A DNA stretch of 64,000 nucleotides, from assembly GCA_963977005.1 (NCBI GenBank), contig CAXBMQ010000006.1:62001-126000 (forward strand), written 5' to 3'. Shown here one piece after another: positions 43,215 through 51,023 of this stretch (the stretch's first letter is position 1; every line of letters begins with the position of its first letter). The position numbers and the translations under genes are program-made. The DNA comes from CAXBCP01 sp963977005 (GTDB taxonomy: Bacteria > Pseudomonadota > Alphaproteobacteria > MPNO01 > UBA830). The notes under the pieces were generated by a model. That model was given only the letters and a program-made list of their open reading frames with translations. It had not been told where the DNA came from and made no database searches.

Positions 43215-43940
43215 ATGCGCATAGACAATACACGACGGCCGGCCGCAGCGGCCGGTGTCGGCTCCTACCAGAAAGCCAGCAAGACAGCCGAAAACGCCAC
43301 TGCGCCTCGGGCGGCGGATGCGGCATCCGTGCTGGGGATACCGCAGAGCGAGCTGACGCCGAAGGTCCAGGAAGCGATCACCCAGCTTATGGCCGAGGTC
43401 GATACGCTGCGTCAGGAGCTGGATCAGAGCATGTCGCGGATCGAATATCTGGAACAGCTTGCGGACCAGGATTCGCTGGCGCCGGTGGCCAATCGCCGCG
43501 CCTTCGTCCGCGAACTGTCGCGCAATCTGTCCTATGCCGAACGTTACGGGACACCGTCCAGCGTGATCTATCTGGATCTGAACGGGCTGAAACAGCTCAA
43601 TGACGGCAAGGGTCATGCGGCGGGCGATGCGGCGATCCTGAAAGTCGCGAAGATCCTGGCCGCCAACGTCCGCGAATCGGACATCGTCGGCCGCCTTGGC
43701 GGCGACGAGTTCGGCGTGATGCTGTCCCACGCCGATGAAGAAGCGGCGCGCGGCAAGGCCGAATTTCTCGCCAAGACGATCGCCGAGGATCCGCTCGACT
43801 GGGACGGTGAGACGATCGCTCTGGAGGTTGCCTTCGGGGTGCATACCATTCGCGGCGGCGGAGATGCCGGCGCCGCGCTCGAGGCGGCCGATAAAGCGAT
43901 GTATGCCCACAAGACCGGCATCCGCAAGGAACCGGCCTGA
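43215..43940 (+). CDS. GGDEF domain diguanylate cyclase
   Basis: Cytosolic c-di-GMP synthase, 241 residues. An N-terminal low-complexity segment, a short coiled coil (EVDTLRQELDQSMSRIEYLE), then the GGDEF domain with YLDLNGLKQLNDGKGHAAGD and RLGGDEFGVML. An RxxD inhibitory site (RESD, five residues before GGDEF) is present, so product inhibition is likely. The signal input is not a recognised sensor domain. Start is uncertain: ATG 43215 was chosen; 43173 is in frame. Confidence 0.88.
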   Translation: MRIDNTRRPAAAAGVGSYQKASKTAENATAPRAADAASVLGIPQSELTPKVQEAITQLMAEVDTLRQELDQSMSRIEYLEQLADQDSLAPVANRRAFVRELSRNLSYAERYGTPSSVIYLDLNGLKQLNDGKGHAAGDAAILKVAKILAANVRESDIVGRLGGDEFGVMLSHADEEAARGKAEFLAKTIAEDPLDWDGETIALEVAFGVHTIRGGGDAGAALEAADKAMYAHKTGIRKEPA

Positions 43941-43998
43941 CCGCGAACCGGGGCCGCGATTCCGTCAGATATTCAGGTGATGGTATCGGGCGAAGATA

Positions 43999-44199
43999 TC
44001 AGGCGATGATGTCGGGCAGTAACTGGTCTTCGATACCCGAAATCTGATCCTTCAGGATCAGCTTGCGCTTTTTCAGCCGCTGGAGCTGTAACTGGTCGTA
44101 GGGCGCACGCTCGGTCAGGCGCGCAATAACGTCATCCAGATCGCGATGCTCGAGCTCCAGTTCCGCCAGTTTCTGGCGCAGGGCTTCCTGTTCGCTCAT
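43999..44199 (-). CDS. YdcH/DUF465 family protein, copy 1
   Basis: A 66-residue helical-hairpin protein: LAELELEHRDLDDVIARL then DQLQLQRLKKRKLILKDQIS, ending in an acidic tail. The family has no firm function; one copy on each side of the phosphofructokinase gene is striking. Confidence 0.85.
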   Translation of the reverse strand: MSEQEALRQKLAELELEHRDLDDVIARLTERAPYDQLQLQRLKKRKLILKDQISGIEDQLLPDIIA

Positions 44200-44303
44200 G
44201 AATTCGGTCTCATTCTTATTTCCCGGCGCGCGGAGGATAGCAGAAACGGCCGCGTACTGTTAATTTTGAGTACGTCCTCGCAGCAGTTTTATGGGGCTTA
44301 TTC

Positions 44304-45410
44304 GTGGCGGAAGCAAAGAGAATTGGCGTTCTGACAAGCGGCGGCGACTGTGCCGGACTCAACGCGGCCATCCGCGCGGTGGCGTATCGCGCGATCGAAG
44401 GATACGGCTTTCGCGTTTTCGGAATCCACCACGGAACCCACGGCCTGATGGAAACCCCGGTGGCGGCCGAAGAGCTCACGCTGGACCGGTTCGACGGCAA
44501 TATCCTGCGGATGGGCGGGACGATTCTTGGCTCCATGAACCGCGGCGACCCGTTCGCCTATCCGATGCCGGACGGCACGGTCAAGGACCGCTCCGACGAA
44601 ATCATCGACGGCTATCGCGAACTGGGCCTGGATGCGCTGATCGGGATTGGCGGGGACGGCAGCCTCGCTATTCTGCGCCGGCTGGCGCTTCAGGGCGGGC
44701 TTAACCTTGTCGGTATCCCAAAGACCATCGACAACGACGTGGACAAAACCGAAAACGCCATCGGCTACGTGACGGCAGTGGACGTCGCGTCGGAGGCCCT
44801 GGACAGGCTGCAACCGACGGCGGCAAGCCATGACCGGGTCATGGTTCTCGAGGTCATGGGACGCAATGCCGGGCATATTGCCCTGTCGGCCGGTATTTCG
44901 GGCGGCGCCGATGCCATCCTGATGCCGGAAATTCCGTGGACGATGGAGGGCCTCTCCGAAAAAATTCTGGATGTGCGGCAAAACGGACGCAACTTCGCGC
45001 TGGTGATCGTTGCCGAAGCGGCACAGCTGCCCGATGGCGAGACGGTCGGGCGCAGGCGGAGCGACGGCGGTTTCAGCTTCGGCGGCGTCGGCCAGCGGGT
45101 GAGCGAAATGATCGAGAAGTCGACCGGTGCGGAATCGCGCGTAACCGTTCTGGGGCATGTCCAGCGCGGCGGCGCGCCGGCCCCGCGTGACCGGCTGTTT
45201 GCATCCGCGTTCGGCGTGTGTGCCGTGGACCTGGTTGCGCAGGGCCGGTTCGACCGCCTGGTTGTCTGGTCGAACCGCGAATGCCGCGATGTGCCGCTGG
45301 CGGATGGCATTGCGACATCTCACCGTGTCGATCCGCAGGGCACCCTGGTGCATACCGCAACCGGTCTCGATATCTATATCGGCGACCCCGGGGCATCTGG
45401 GGCGGTCTAG
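44304..45410 (+). CDS. pfkA: 6-phosphofructokinase with mixed ATP/PPi signature
   Basis: Phosphofructokinase-family enzyme, 368 residues, GTG start. The donor loop is GIGGDGSL (residues 114-121): Gly after GGD is the ATP-type state. The catalytic loop is PKTIDND (residues 139-145): Lys before TIDND, where E. coli ATP-PFK has Gly, is the PPi-type state. MGRNAGHIAL and HVQRGGAPAPRDR complete the active site. Actinobacterial ATP-PFKs are known to combine these two residues, so ATP dependence is the better guess. It could be reversible if PPi-dependent. Confidence 0.88.
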   Translation: MAEAKRIGVLTSGGDCAGLNAAIRAVAYRAIEGYGFRVFGIHHGTHGLMETPVAAEELTLDRFDGNILRMGGTILGSMNRGDPFAYPMPDGTVKDRSDEIIDGYRELGLDALIGIGGDGSLAILRRLALQGGLNLVGIPKTIDNDVDKTENAIGYVTAVDVASEALDRLQPTAASHDRVMVLEVMGRNAGHIALSAGISGGADAILMPEIPWTMEGLSEKILDVRQNGRNFALVIVAEAAQLPDGETVGRRRSDGGFSFGGVGQRVSEMIEKSTGAESRVTVLGHVQRGGAPAPRDRLFASAFGVCAVDLVAQGRFDRLVVWSNRECRDVPLADGIATSHRVDPQGTLVHTATGLDIYIGDPGASGAV

Positions 45411-45442
45411 CGTGTACATGTTTTATGGTAAGGAGCGATATC

Positions 45443-46000
45443 TTGGCTGAATTCCCCGAACACCCTTTCTGGGATTTTTCCCTCAGCGTCTATATGTCCG
45501 AAGGTGTCGGCGCGGCGTGTCTCGACCTGCAGGAAGCGCATGAGCTCGATGTCAACGTGCTGCTGTTCTGCATCTGGCTCGGTGCGTCCGGCCGCGGGTC
45601 GCTGAGCCCGGCGGAGATGAAAACCGTCACGGGAGCGGTGCGGGAATGGCACCACGAGGTCGTCCGCGAACTGCGCGCGGTCCGGGTGCGGATGAAGGGC
45701 GGCATGCCGCCGGCCCCGGCCGGGCTGTCGGAATCTCTCCGCCAGCGTATCCAGAAGACGGAGATCGATTGCGAACATACCGAGCAACTGATGCTAGCGG
45801 CTGCGATCGACCGGGAGCCGGACGATTCGCGCGCCGGGGACCTCCGGCTTGCCGATGCGGTGGCGAACATCGCCATCTATTTTGCCGGTTTTGGCGCTGC
45901 CGCGACGGACGCCGACCGCTCGAACGTCGCGCATATGCTGGGGGTTGCGTTCAGCGGTCACGATGCGGATGCCGTCCGGCAGGCATGTGCGAAACTGTGA
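45443..46000 (+). CDS. TIGR02444/DUF2390 family protein (TTG start)
   Basis: A 185-residue protein beginning EFPEHPFWDFSLSVY, the family's opening, then LDLQEAHELDVNVLLFCIWLGA and a helical remainder. Function unknown. The TTG at 45443 is chosen because AAGGAG ends 7 bases before it; ATG at 45425 is in frame but sits upstream of that site. Confidence 0.8.
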   Translation: MAEFPEHPFWDFSLSVYMSEGVGAACLDLQEAHELDVNVLLFCIWLGASGRGSLSPAEMKTVTGAVREWHHEVVRELRAVRVRMKGGMPPAPAGLSESLRQRIQKTEIDCEHTEQLMLAAAIDREPDDSRAGDLRLADAVANIAIYFAGFGAAATDADRSNVAHMLGVAFSGHDADAVRQACAKL

Positions 46001-46106
46001 TTTTCGACCCGGCGAGACTGGTATTGAAACAAAACGACGATTTACATCCGGCCTGACCGCGGTCTAGACTTTCAGCGTGTTTTTTCACTGACGGAGGGTA
46101 TGCGAC

Positions 46107-46274
46107 ATGGGTGAAGGCGAGCGGATTGAGATTCTTAAAAGCAAGCATGAAGCGCTCGAGACGGAGTTGAAAGACGAAAAGCGAAAACTTCAGCCTGACC
46201 CGGCCACCCTGGCGGATATCAAAAAACGAAAACTGATCGTCAAGGACGAGATGACGCGCCTTGCAGATGCCTGA
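46107..46274 (+). CDS. YdcH/DUF465 family protein, copy 2
   Basis: A 55-residue protein (MGEGERIEILKSKHEALETE, continuing LKDEKRKLQPDPATLADI and KKRKLIVKDEMTRLADA). It is a helical hairpin with a conserved KKRKL.LKDE tail, as in the copy at 43999. GGAGGG precedes the ATG. A terminator follows. Confidence 0.88.
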   Translation: MGEGERIEILKSKHEALETELKDEKRKLQPDPATLADIKKRKLIVKDEMTRLADA

Positions 46275-46305
46275 ACACAGGGCTCAACCGGTGCGATAAC
46301 AGATA

Positions 46306-46345
46306 AAAAGCCCGCCCCGGCGTTCCCGGAGCGGGCTTTGTTTTC
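46306..46345. terminator. Bidirectional terminator between DUF465 gene and trcR
   Basis: AAAAGCCCGC (46306-46315) pairs with GCGGGCTTTG (46331-46340), with a second CCGG/CCGG stem inside, followed by TTTT. Confidence 0.75.
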
Positions 46346-46365
46346 GTCGTTCTGAAGTCTTCGGC

Positions 46366-46980
46366 CTAAAGCTTGAATTCCGGCATCGCCGGGGTAGAGG
46401 CTTTGGGCGCTTCCTCGACGACCGGTGCTTCCGACGTGGACGCATAGCCGGCGCGTTTCACTTCCTTGTCGAGGTCCTGGCGGTTGCACAGGCCGAGACC
46501 CACCGGGTCGCGTGCGGTGATGGTTGCCATGTTCCAGTGCGAGCGGTCGCGGATCGCCGTGATCGTCGGCTTGGTGGTGCCGATGAGACGCGAAATCTGC
46601 GCATCTTTCAGATTGGGGAAATGCTTCACGAGCCAGGCAATGGCATCCGGCTTGTCGCCGCGCCGGGCGACGGGCGTATAGCGCGGCCCCTTGGTACGGG
46701 TGGCGGGACGCGGCACCGTAGTCGATGCCATCTTGAGGCGCTCCGAGGAATCCGCCTCGCAGCGCTCGATTTCCTCTTTCGTCAGTTGCCCGTTCACGAT
46801 CGGATCGTACCCGACCATGCCGACGGCGACTTCATCGTCGGCGATGCTCTGGATTTCCAGATCGTGCAGGCCGCAGAACGCGCCGATCTGGCGGAACGTT
46901 AACGCGGTGTTCTCGATCAGCCACACGGCGGTGGCCTTTGGCATCAGCGGCTTGGGGTTTTCGTTTGCTTCACGGCTCAT
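46366..46980 (-). CDS. trcR: DUF1013 family cell-cycle regulator (TrcR)
   Basis: A 204-residue alphaproteobacterial DUF1013 protein, commonly annotated as the cell-cycle transcriptional regulator TrcR. The N-terminal part holds MPKATAVWLIENTALTFRQI (helix-turn-helix like), the middle AWLVKHFPNLKDAQISRLIG with TTKPTITAIRDRSHWN (second DNA-binding helix pair), and the tail is acidic and Ala/Pro-rich. It is probably an autonomous regulator. Neighbours downstream on the same strand begin at 48085 upstream of it, not in an obvious operon. Confidence 0.85.
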   Translation of the reverse strand: MSREANENPKPLMPKATAVWLIENTALTFRQIGAFCGLHDLEIQSIADDEVAVGMVGYDPIVNGQLTKEEIERCEADSSERLKMASTTVPRPATRTKGPRYTPVARRGDKPDAIAWLVKHFPNLKDAQISRLIGTTKPTITAIRDRSHWNMATITARDPVGLGLCNRQDLDKEVKRAGYASTSEAPVVEEAPKASTPAMPEFKL

Positions 46981-47065
46981 GACGTTGTGCTCTCTTGCTG
47001 CGTTCGGTGTCCAGTTTCGATGCCCGGGTTCGGTCTCCGGGTGCGACCGCCGTGCGGCGCGGGGG

Positions 47066-48085
47066 TCAGCCCGCGTCGTCGACCGTCAGCATGATCTTCC
47101 CGATATGACTGCTCGACGCCATCAGCGCGTGGGCTTCTGCAGCCTTCTCCAGCGGGAAGGTTTTAAATATCAGGGGCTTGATATCGCCTTTTTCGAATAA
47201 CGGCCAGAGATTCTCGTACACTGCCTTCGCGACGGCTCCTTTTTGTTCGGTCGTTCTCGGGCGCAGGGTGGATCCGGTATAGTGGATTCGCTTGGCCATA
47301 ATGGTCGGAATGAACAGTTCGACCTTGGCGCCCTTCTGGACCGCAACCTGTACCATCCGCCCGTCGGGCGCCAGCACGTCCAGGTTCCGGCTGAAATAAT
47401 CGCCGCCGACCATGTCCATCACAACCGAACAGCCGATGCCGCCGGTCGCTTGCTTGACGACCTCGACGAAATCTTCCTCGGTGTAGTTTATGGCGCGCGT
47501 CGCGCCGAGGTCTTCGCAGGCTTTGCATTTCTCGGCATTGCGCGCCGTCGTAAAGACCGTCGCCCCGAACGCCTTCGCGACCTGTATCGCCGCCGTTCCG
47601 ATGCCGCCCGATCCGCCGTGAATCAGAATGGTGTCCCCGGCCGTCAGCTGGACGCCGTCGAACAGATTGGTCCACACGGTGAAGAAATTTTCCGGGATCG
47701 CGGCCGCGTTCAGCATGTCGTAGCCTTTCGGCAGCGGCAGGGCCGTCGGCGCCGGCACGATGCAGTACTCCGCGTAGGCGCCGCCCGAGACCAGTCCGCA
47801 GACTTCGTCGCCCGGCGCAAAGCCGTCTGCGCCGCTGCCGACGGCAACAACGGTCCCGGCCAGTTCGAGGCCGGGAATATCCGTCGTGCCCGGCGGCGGC
47901 GGATAGGACCCCTGGCGTTGCATGGTATCCGGGAAATTCACCCCGACGGCGACAGTTTTGACCAGCAATTCGCCGTCGCCCGGTGTCGGGGTCGGACGCG
48001 TCGCGGGTTTCAATACCTCGGGACCGCCGAATTCGGCGATCTCTATGGCGGTCATGGTTTCGGGTATCTCGTAGGACACGGACAT
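47066..48085 (-). CDS. NAD(P)H-quinone oxidoreductase, zinc-independent MDR family
   Basis: A 339-residue quinone oxidoreductase of the zeta-crystallin/PIG3 type. GVNFPDTMQRQGSYPPPPGT and IPGLELAGTV open it; IHGGSGGIGTAAIQVAKAFG is the NADPH-binding loop; no zinc cysteines are seen. It reduces quinones in one- or two-electron steps in this family. ATG 48085 is used; upstream in-frame residues look non-coding. Confidence 0.9.
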   Translation of the reverse strand: MSVSYEIPETMTAIEIAEFGGPEVLKPATRPTPTPGDGELLVKTVAVGVNFPDTMQRQGSYPPPPGTTDIPGLELAGTVVAVGSGADGFAPGDEVCGLVSGGAYAEYCIVPAPTALPLPKGYDMLNAAAIPENFFTVWTNLFDGVQLTAGDTILIHGGSGGIGTAAIQVAKAFGATVFTTARNAEKCKACEDLGATRAINYTEEDFVEVVKQATGGIGCSVVMDMVGGDYFSRNLDVLAPDGRMVQVAVQKGAKVELFIPTIMAKRIHYTGSTLRPRTTEQKGAVAKAVYENLWPLFEKGDIKPLIFKTFPLEKAAEAHALMASSSHIGKIMLTVDDAG

Positions 48086-48171
48086 CGACGCTCGGAAAAT
48101 GGTGGAAACGAAGGTTGCAGGTCTATCGTCTCGGCGGCACACTGGCAAGCCCGGTCAGAGGAGAATTGCAG

Positions 48172-48354
48172 GTGCAGGAAAACGACGATCTGCCGAAAAA
48201 CATGCCTAAACCCAAACGCGATCTGGATCCGATCTCGATAGAGGAACTGCATGAATACATCGCCGAGATGCACGAAGAGATCGAGCGCGTGCGGGCGGAA
48301 ATCGCGCGGAAAGAGGCTCACCGGGCGGGCGTCGAATCGATTTTCAAGTCCTGA
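48172..48354 (+). CDS. DUF1192 family protein
   Basis: A 60-residue protein: PKPKRDLDPISIEELHEYIA then EMHEEIERVRAEIARKEAHR and AGVESIFKS. DUF1192 is widespread in alphaproteobacteria and uncharacterised. GTG start follows AGAGGAG. Coiled-coil from residue 20 on. It lies before rcdA, the usual order. Confidence 0.85.
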   Translation: MQENDDLPKNMPKPKRDLDPISIEELHEYIAEMHEEIERVRAEIARKEAHRAGVESIFKS

Positions 48355-48521
48355 TCCCGGCGCCGGCCCTGTTTGCGCGGGGGCATCGTCCGGACATTAA
48401 CGCGATTCCGGCAAAAAAATGAGGCCGCCCCGTTTTCGTATTCCGACCGCGGATCTTGCGATCGTAATCTAAAATATTGATATATAATATATATTTACGC
48501 TTTGTGGTGCGTTGAAAAATC

Positions 48522-48554
48522 TTTGTCCCGGACAAATTAAGCGTGCATTTGTCC
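48522..48554. promoter_or_regulatory. TTTGTCC inverted repeat plus extra half-site
   Basis: TTTGTCC-C-GGACAAA (48522-48536) is a perfect 15-base palindrome. A third TTTGTCC lies at 48548-48554. The cluster is upstream of the candidate small RNA at 48600 and of rcdA. It resembles a repressor operator; the protein is not identified. Confidence 0.5.
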
Positions 48555-48599
48555 GGTATTTTAAACGTTTGTTAACCATTTGGGCGTAATTTACAGACT

Positions 48600-48697
48600 G
48601 ACGGTTCGGGAGACCGGGCCGTCGAAAAGGATCCTCATCCCATCCTTTTGACGCCTCCCTGTTGACTTGAGCCGCCCTCCGGGGCGGCTCTTTTTTT
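48600..48697 (+). ncRNA. Candidate small RNA with three hairpins
   Basis: A stretch with no reading frame between DUF1192 and rcdA. It can fold into hairpin 1 GACGG/CCGTC (48600-48623), hairpin 2 AAAAGGAT/ATCCTTTT (48625-48649) with CU-rich loop CCTCATCCC, a CCTCCC single strand, and a terminator hairpin ending in seven T at 48697. CU-rich loops that can pair with Shine-Dalgarno sites are common in alphaproteobacterial sRNAs. The 5' end is a guess (the -10 TAATTT at 48587-48592 is plausible, no good -35). The 240 bases before it (48355-48599) are AT-rich with no gene. Confidence 0.5.
48669..48697 (+). terminator. Strong intrinsic terminator before rcdA
   Basis: GAGCCGCCC (48669-48677) pairs with GGGCGGCTC (48682-48690), then a run of T to 48697. 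No protein gene ends near it on this strand (DUF1192 stops 315 bases earlier), so it ends another transcript. Confidence 0.9.
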
Positions 48698-48780
48698 ACT
48701 TTACGCTTTATTCAGGTCATAAACGGTAGGCTGGAACACCGTTTCAGGTTCAAAGATTCGTCGACTATGGAAATATCGCA

Positions 48781-49194
48781 ATGTCCGGCCCGTTAACCGC
48801 TTTTATTGAAGACGCCTATCAGGACACGCTGTCGCTGATGACCGAACTGCGCGACTTCCTGGCGGAGGTACAGGCCGCGCCGGAGGATCCGAACGAAGGC
48901 GAGTCTACCGACGTTCGGGCGCGCATCGTGCGCGAAGTATCGGCGATGACGCGGAATCTGACCGAGGCGATGGCGTGGTTGCTGCTGCAGAAGGCGGCGG
49001 CGGCGGGCGAGATTACGCCCGAAGAAGCCGAAACCCGGGCGGACGGCCTGCTCGTGTCGGTCGACGCGGAACGGGTCGCGGCCGCCGACGGGGCGACCTT
49101 GCCGCTGGAAATCCGCGGCTATGTCGATCGCAGCCGCCGGCTCTACGATCAGGTGCTCAGCCTGCGTGAAATGGCGGCGAAACAGGCCGGCTGA
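48781..49194 (+). CDS. rcdA: RcdA-like protein (DUF1465)
   Basis: A 137-residue protein of the DUF1465 family, which includes Caulobacter RcdA, an adaptor that delivers CtrA and others to ClpXP during the cell cycle. The helical pattern and motifs (FIEDAYQDTLSLMTELRDFL near the start, VSAMTRNLTEAMAWLLLQKA, SRRLYDQVLSLREM) fit. The family is a three-helix bundle. AATATCGCA precedes the ATG and no strong Shine-Dalgarno is seen. Convergent with rpmE over a terminator. Confidence 0.85.
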   Translation: MSGPLTAFIEDAYQDTLSLMTELRDFLAEVQAAPEDPNEGESTDVRARIVREVSAMTRNLTEAMAWLLLQKAAAAGEITPEEAETRADGLLVSVDAERVAAADGATLPLEIRGYVDRSRRLYDQVLSLREMAAKQAG

Positions 49195-49214
49195 CGAATT
49201 CTCCATGAACGAAA

Positions 49215-49239
49215 AAAAGGACGCCGAAGGCGTCCTTTT
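49215..49239. terminator. Bidirectional terminator between rcdA and rpmE
   Basis: AAAAGGACGCC pairs with GGCGTCCTTTT around GAA, an 11-base perfect stem with T on each strand's 3' side. Confidence 0.9.
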
Positions 49240-49270
49240 CATCATTCCGGGCCTGAAGCCGGGAAGCGTT

Positions 49271-49498
49271 CTAGCTGCCGAGCCCGATTCCCTGGAACCG
49301 CTTGTTGAACTTCGCCACCTGTCCGCCGGTGTCGACAAGGCGCTGTGAACCGCCTGTCCAGGCCGGGTGGGACTTGGAATCGATGTCGAGCTTCAACGTA
49401 TCGCCCGGGGCGCCCCAGGTGGAGCGTGTCGTGTAGGTCGTGCCGTCGGTCATCACGACATTAATTTCGTGATAATCGGGATGAATATCATTTTTCAA
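49271..49498 (-). CDS. rpmE: 50S ribosomal protein L31 (cysteine-free type)
   Basis: A 75-residue ribosomal protein: MKNDIHPDYHEINVVMTDG, TYTTRSTWGAPGDTLKLDID, SHPAWTGG and FNKRFQ. It lacks the CxxC zinc motif of the other L31 type, so zinc is not needed. GGAGAA precedes the ATG. Confidence 0.95.
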   Translation of the reverse strand: MKNDIHPDYHEINVVMTDGTTYTTRSTWGAPGDTLKLDIDSKSHPAWTGGSQRLVDTGGQVAKFNKRFQGIGLGS

Positions 49499-49595
49499 CG
49501 CATTTCTCCTGCGAAAGAGTGCGGTTTATAGGGAATGGGCGGGGCTATTGCAACAAAAACTAACCGCTTTGACCCGCGGCCCGCAGGTTTCTCTG

Positions 49596-50999
49596 TCAGC
49601 GCTGGGTCAGCTTGAACTCGATCCGCCGGTTGCGCCGGTAGGCGACCTCGTCGTTTCGGACATCCAGCGGCTGGAACTGGCCGAACCCGGCGGCGACCAG
49701 CCGCTTGGCGGGCACGCCGAACGCCCGGAGCTGTTTTACGACCGCGATGGCCCTGGCCGCCGATAATTCCCAGTTGGACGGGAATTTGGCGGTGCGGATC
49801 GGCAAGGCGTCGGTATGGCCGTCGACCCGCAACACCCAGTTCAGTTCGTCCGGGATGCGCTGCGAGATTTCGGTCAGCGTGCGCGCCAGCTGTTCTATCT
49901 GATCCCGGCCGCCCGGGTTGAGGTCCGACGAGGCTGACGGGAAAAGGACCTCGGACTGAAAAACGAAGCGGTCGCCGACGATACGGATGCCTTCCCGGTT
50001 GCCGAGCGCTTCGCGCAGCCGGCCGAAAAACTCCGACCGGTAGCGGGCAAGTTCCGCGACCTTGCTGGCGAGCGCCTGGTTCAGCCGCTTGCCCAGGGCG
50101 GTGATCTGTACGCTCTGTTCGGCGGCCTTTGCCTCCGACGCGCCAAGCGCGGCGTTCAGCCGGGCAAGCTGGCGGCGCAGTGCCAGCAACTGGCGGTTCA
50201 GCGCTTCGACCTGTTTTCTCGCGGCCGCACTGGCCCGTTGTTCCTCGGTCAGGTCCTCGCCGATGCGCTGCGCCTGTTCGCCAAGCTCCCGGATCGTAAG
50301 GTCTTTCTTCTCGATATCCTTCTGTGCCAGCGCGGTGCGTTCCTGTTCGGTCGACAATTTCGCTTCGAGCTCTTTCGACCGGTCGCGCAGCGCGGTCAGC
50401 GATTCATCGCGGGCCTGCACCGTTGCGGCCAGGTCCGCCAGGCGTTTTTCCAGGCTTGCCCGCAGCTCGCGCAGGGCCTTCACATCGCGGTTGAGCTGCG
50501 CGATCTCGCCAAGCTGGGCCTCGATCTTTTCCTTGTCCGCGGTGACGGATTTCCGCGCTTCCGCGAGTTCCGCGGCGGATTGTCTGGCAGCGGCGAGGGC
50601 GGTATCGAGTTTGCCCTGCAGGTCGTCGCGTTCGCGCGTCACGTCGGTGAGCATGGATTCCAGCGCGTCTTTCTGCGGCAGCAGTTCTGCAAGCTGGCTC
50701 GACAGGCGTTCGCGGGTCGCGGTGGATGCGGACAGATCGGCCGATAGCTGCGAGACCTCGTCGCGGAGCGACGCATTGGCAGAACGTTCCAGCGACAGCA
50801 TCTCGCCCAGTTCCGCGACCTGACGGTTCAGCCGCTCCAGCGCCTGGTTGCGCCCCGACAGCATCTCGCTCAGAAAAAACTGCGCGAGGGTAAAGACCAT
50901 CAGCAGGAAGATAATGATGATCAGCAGGGCCGACAGCGCGTCGACAAAGCCGGGCCAGATATCCAGGGTGGATCGTCGTCGCCGCAACGCGCCGGGCAT
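49596..50999 (-). CDS. MotB/OmpA-like peptidoglycan-binding stator protein with long coiled coil
   Basis: A 467-residue membrane-anchored protein. One N-terminal helix reads FVDALSALLIIIIFLLMVFT; D20 lies at its start as the ion-carrying Asp does in MotB. Residues ~45-310 are a long coiled coil. The C-terminal OmpA domain (VLFPSASSDLNPGGRDQIEQ, LRVDGHTDALPI, NWELSAARAIAVVKQL) binds peptidoglycan. It pairs with the MotA/ExbB-like gene 24 bases upstream (51024). Flagellar genes are absent, so it is an envelope rather than a flagellar motor. Confidence 0.88.
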   Translation of the reverse strand: MPGALRRRRSTLDIWPGFVDALSALLIIIIFLLMVFTLAQFFLSEMLSGRNQALERLNRQVAELGEMLSLERSANASLRDEVSQLSADLSASTATRERLSSQLAELLPQKDALESMLTDVTRERDDLQGKLDTALAAARQSAAELAEARKSVTADKEKIEAQLGEIAQLNRDVKALRELRASLEKRLADLAATVQARDESLTALRDRSKELEAKLSTEQERTALAQKDIEKKDLTIRELGEQAQRIGEDLTEEQRASAAARKQVEALNRQLLALRRQLARLNAALGASEAKAAEQSVQITALGKRLNQALASKVAELARYRSEFFGRLREALGNREGIRIVGDRFVFQSEVLFPSASSDLNPGGRDQIEQLARTLTEISQRIPDELNWVLRVDGHTDALPIRTAKFPSNWELSAARAIAVVKQLRAFGVPAKRLVAAGFGQFQPLDVRNDEVAYRRNRRIEFKLTQR

Positions 51000-51023
51000 T
51001 TACTGCTTCTCCCCGCGGCGGGC

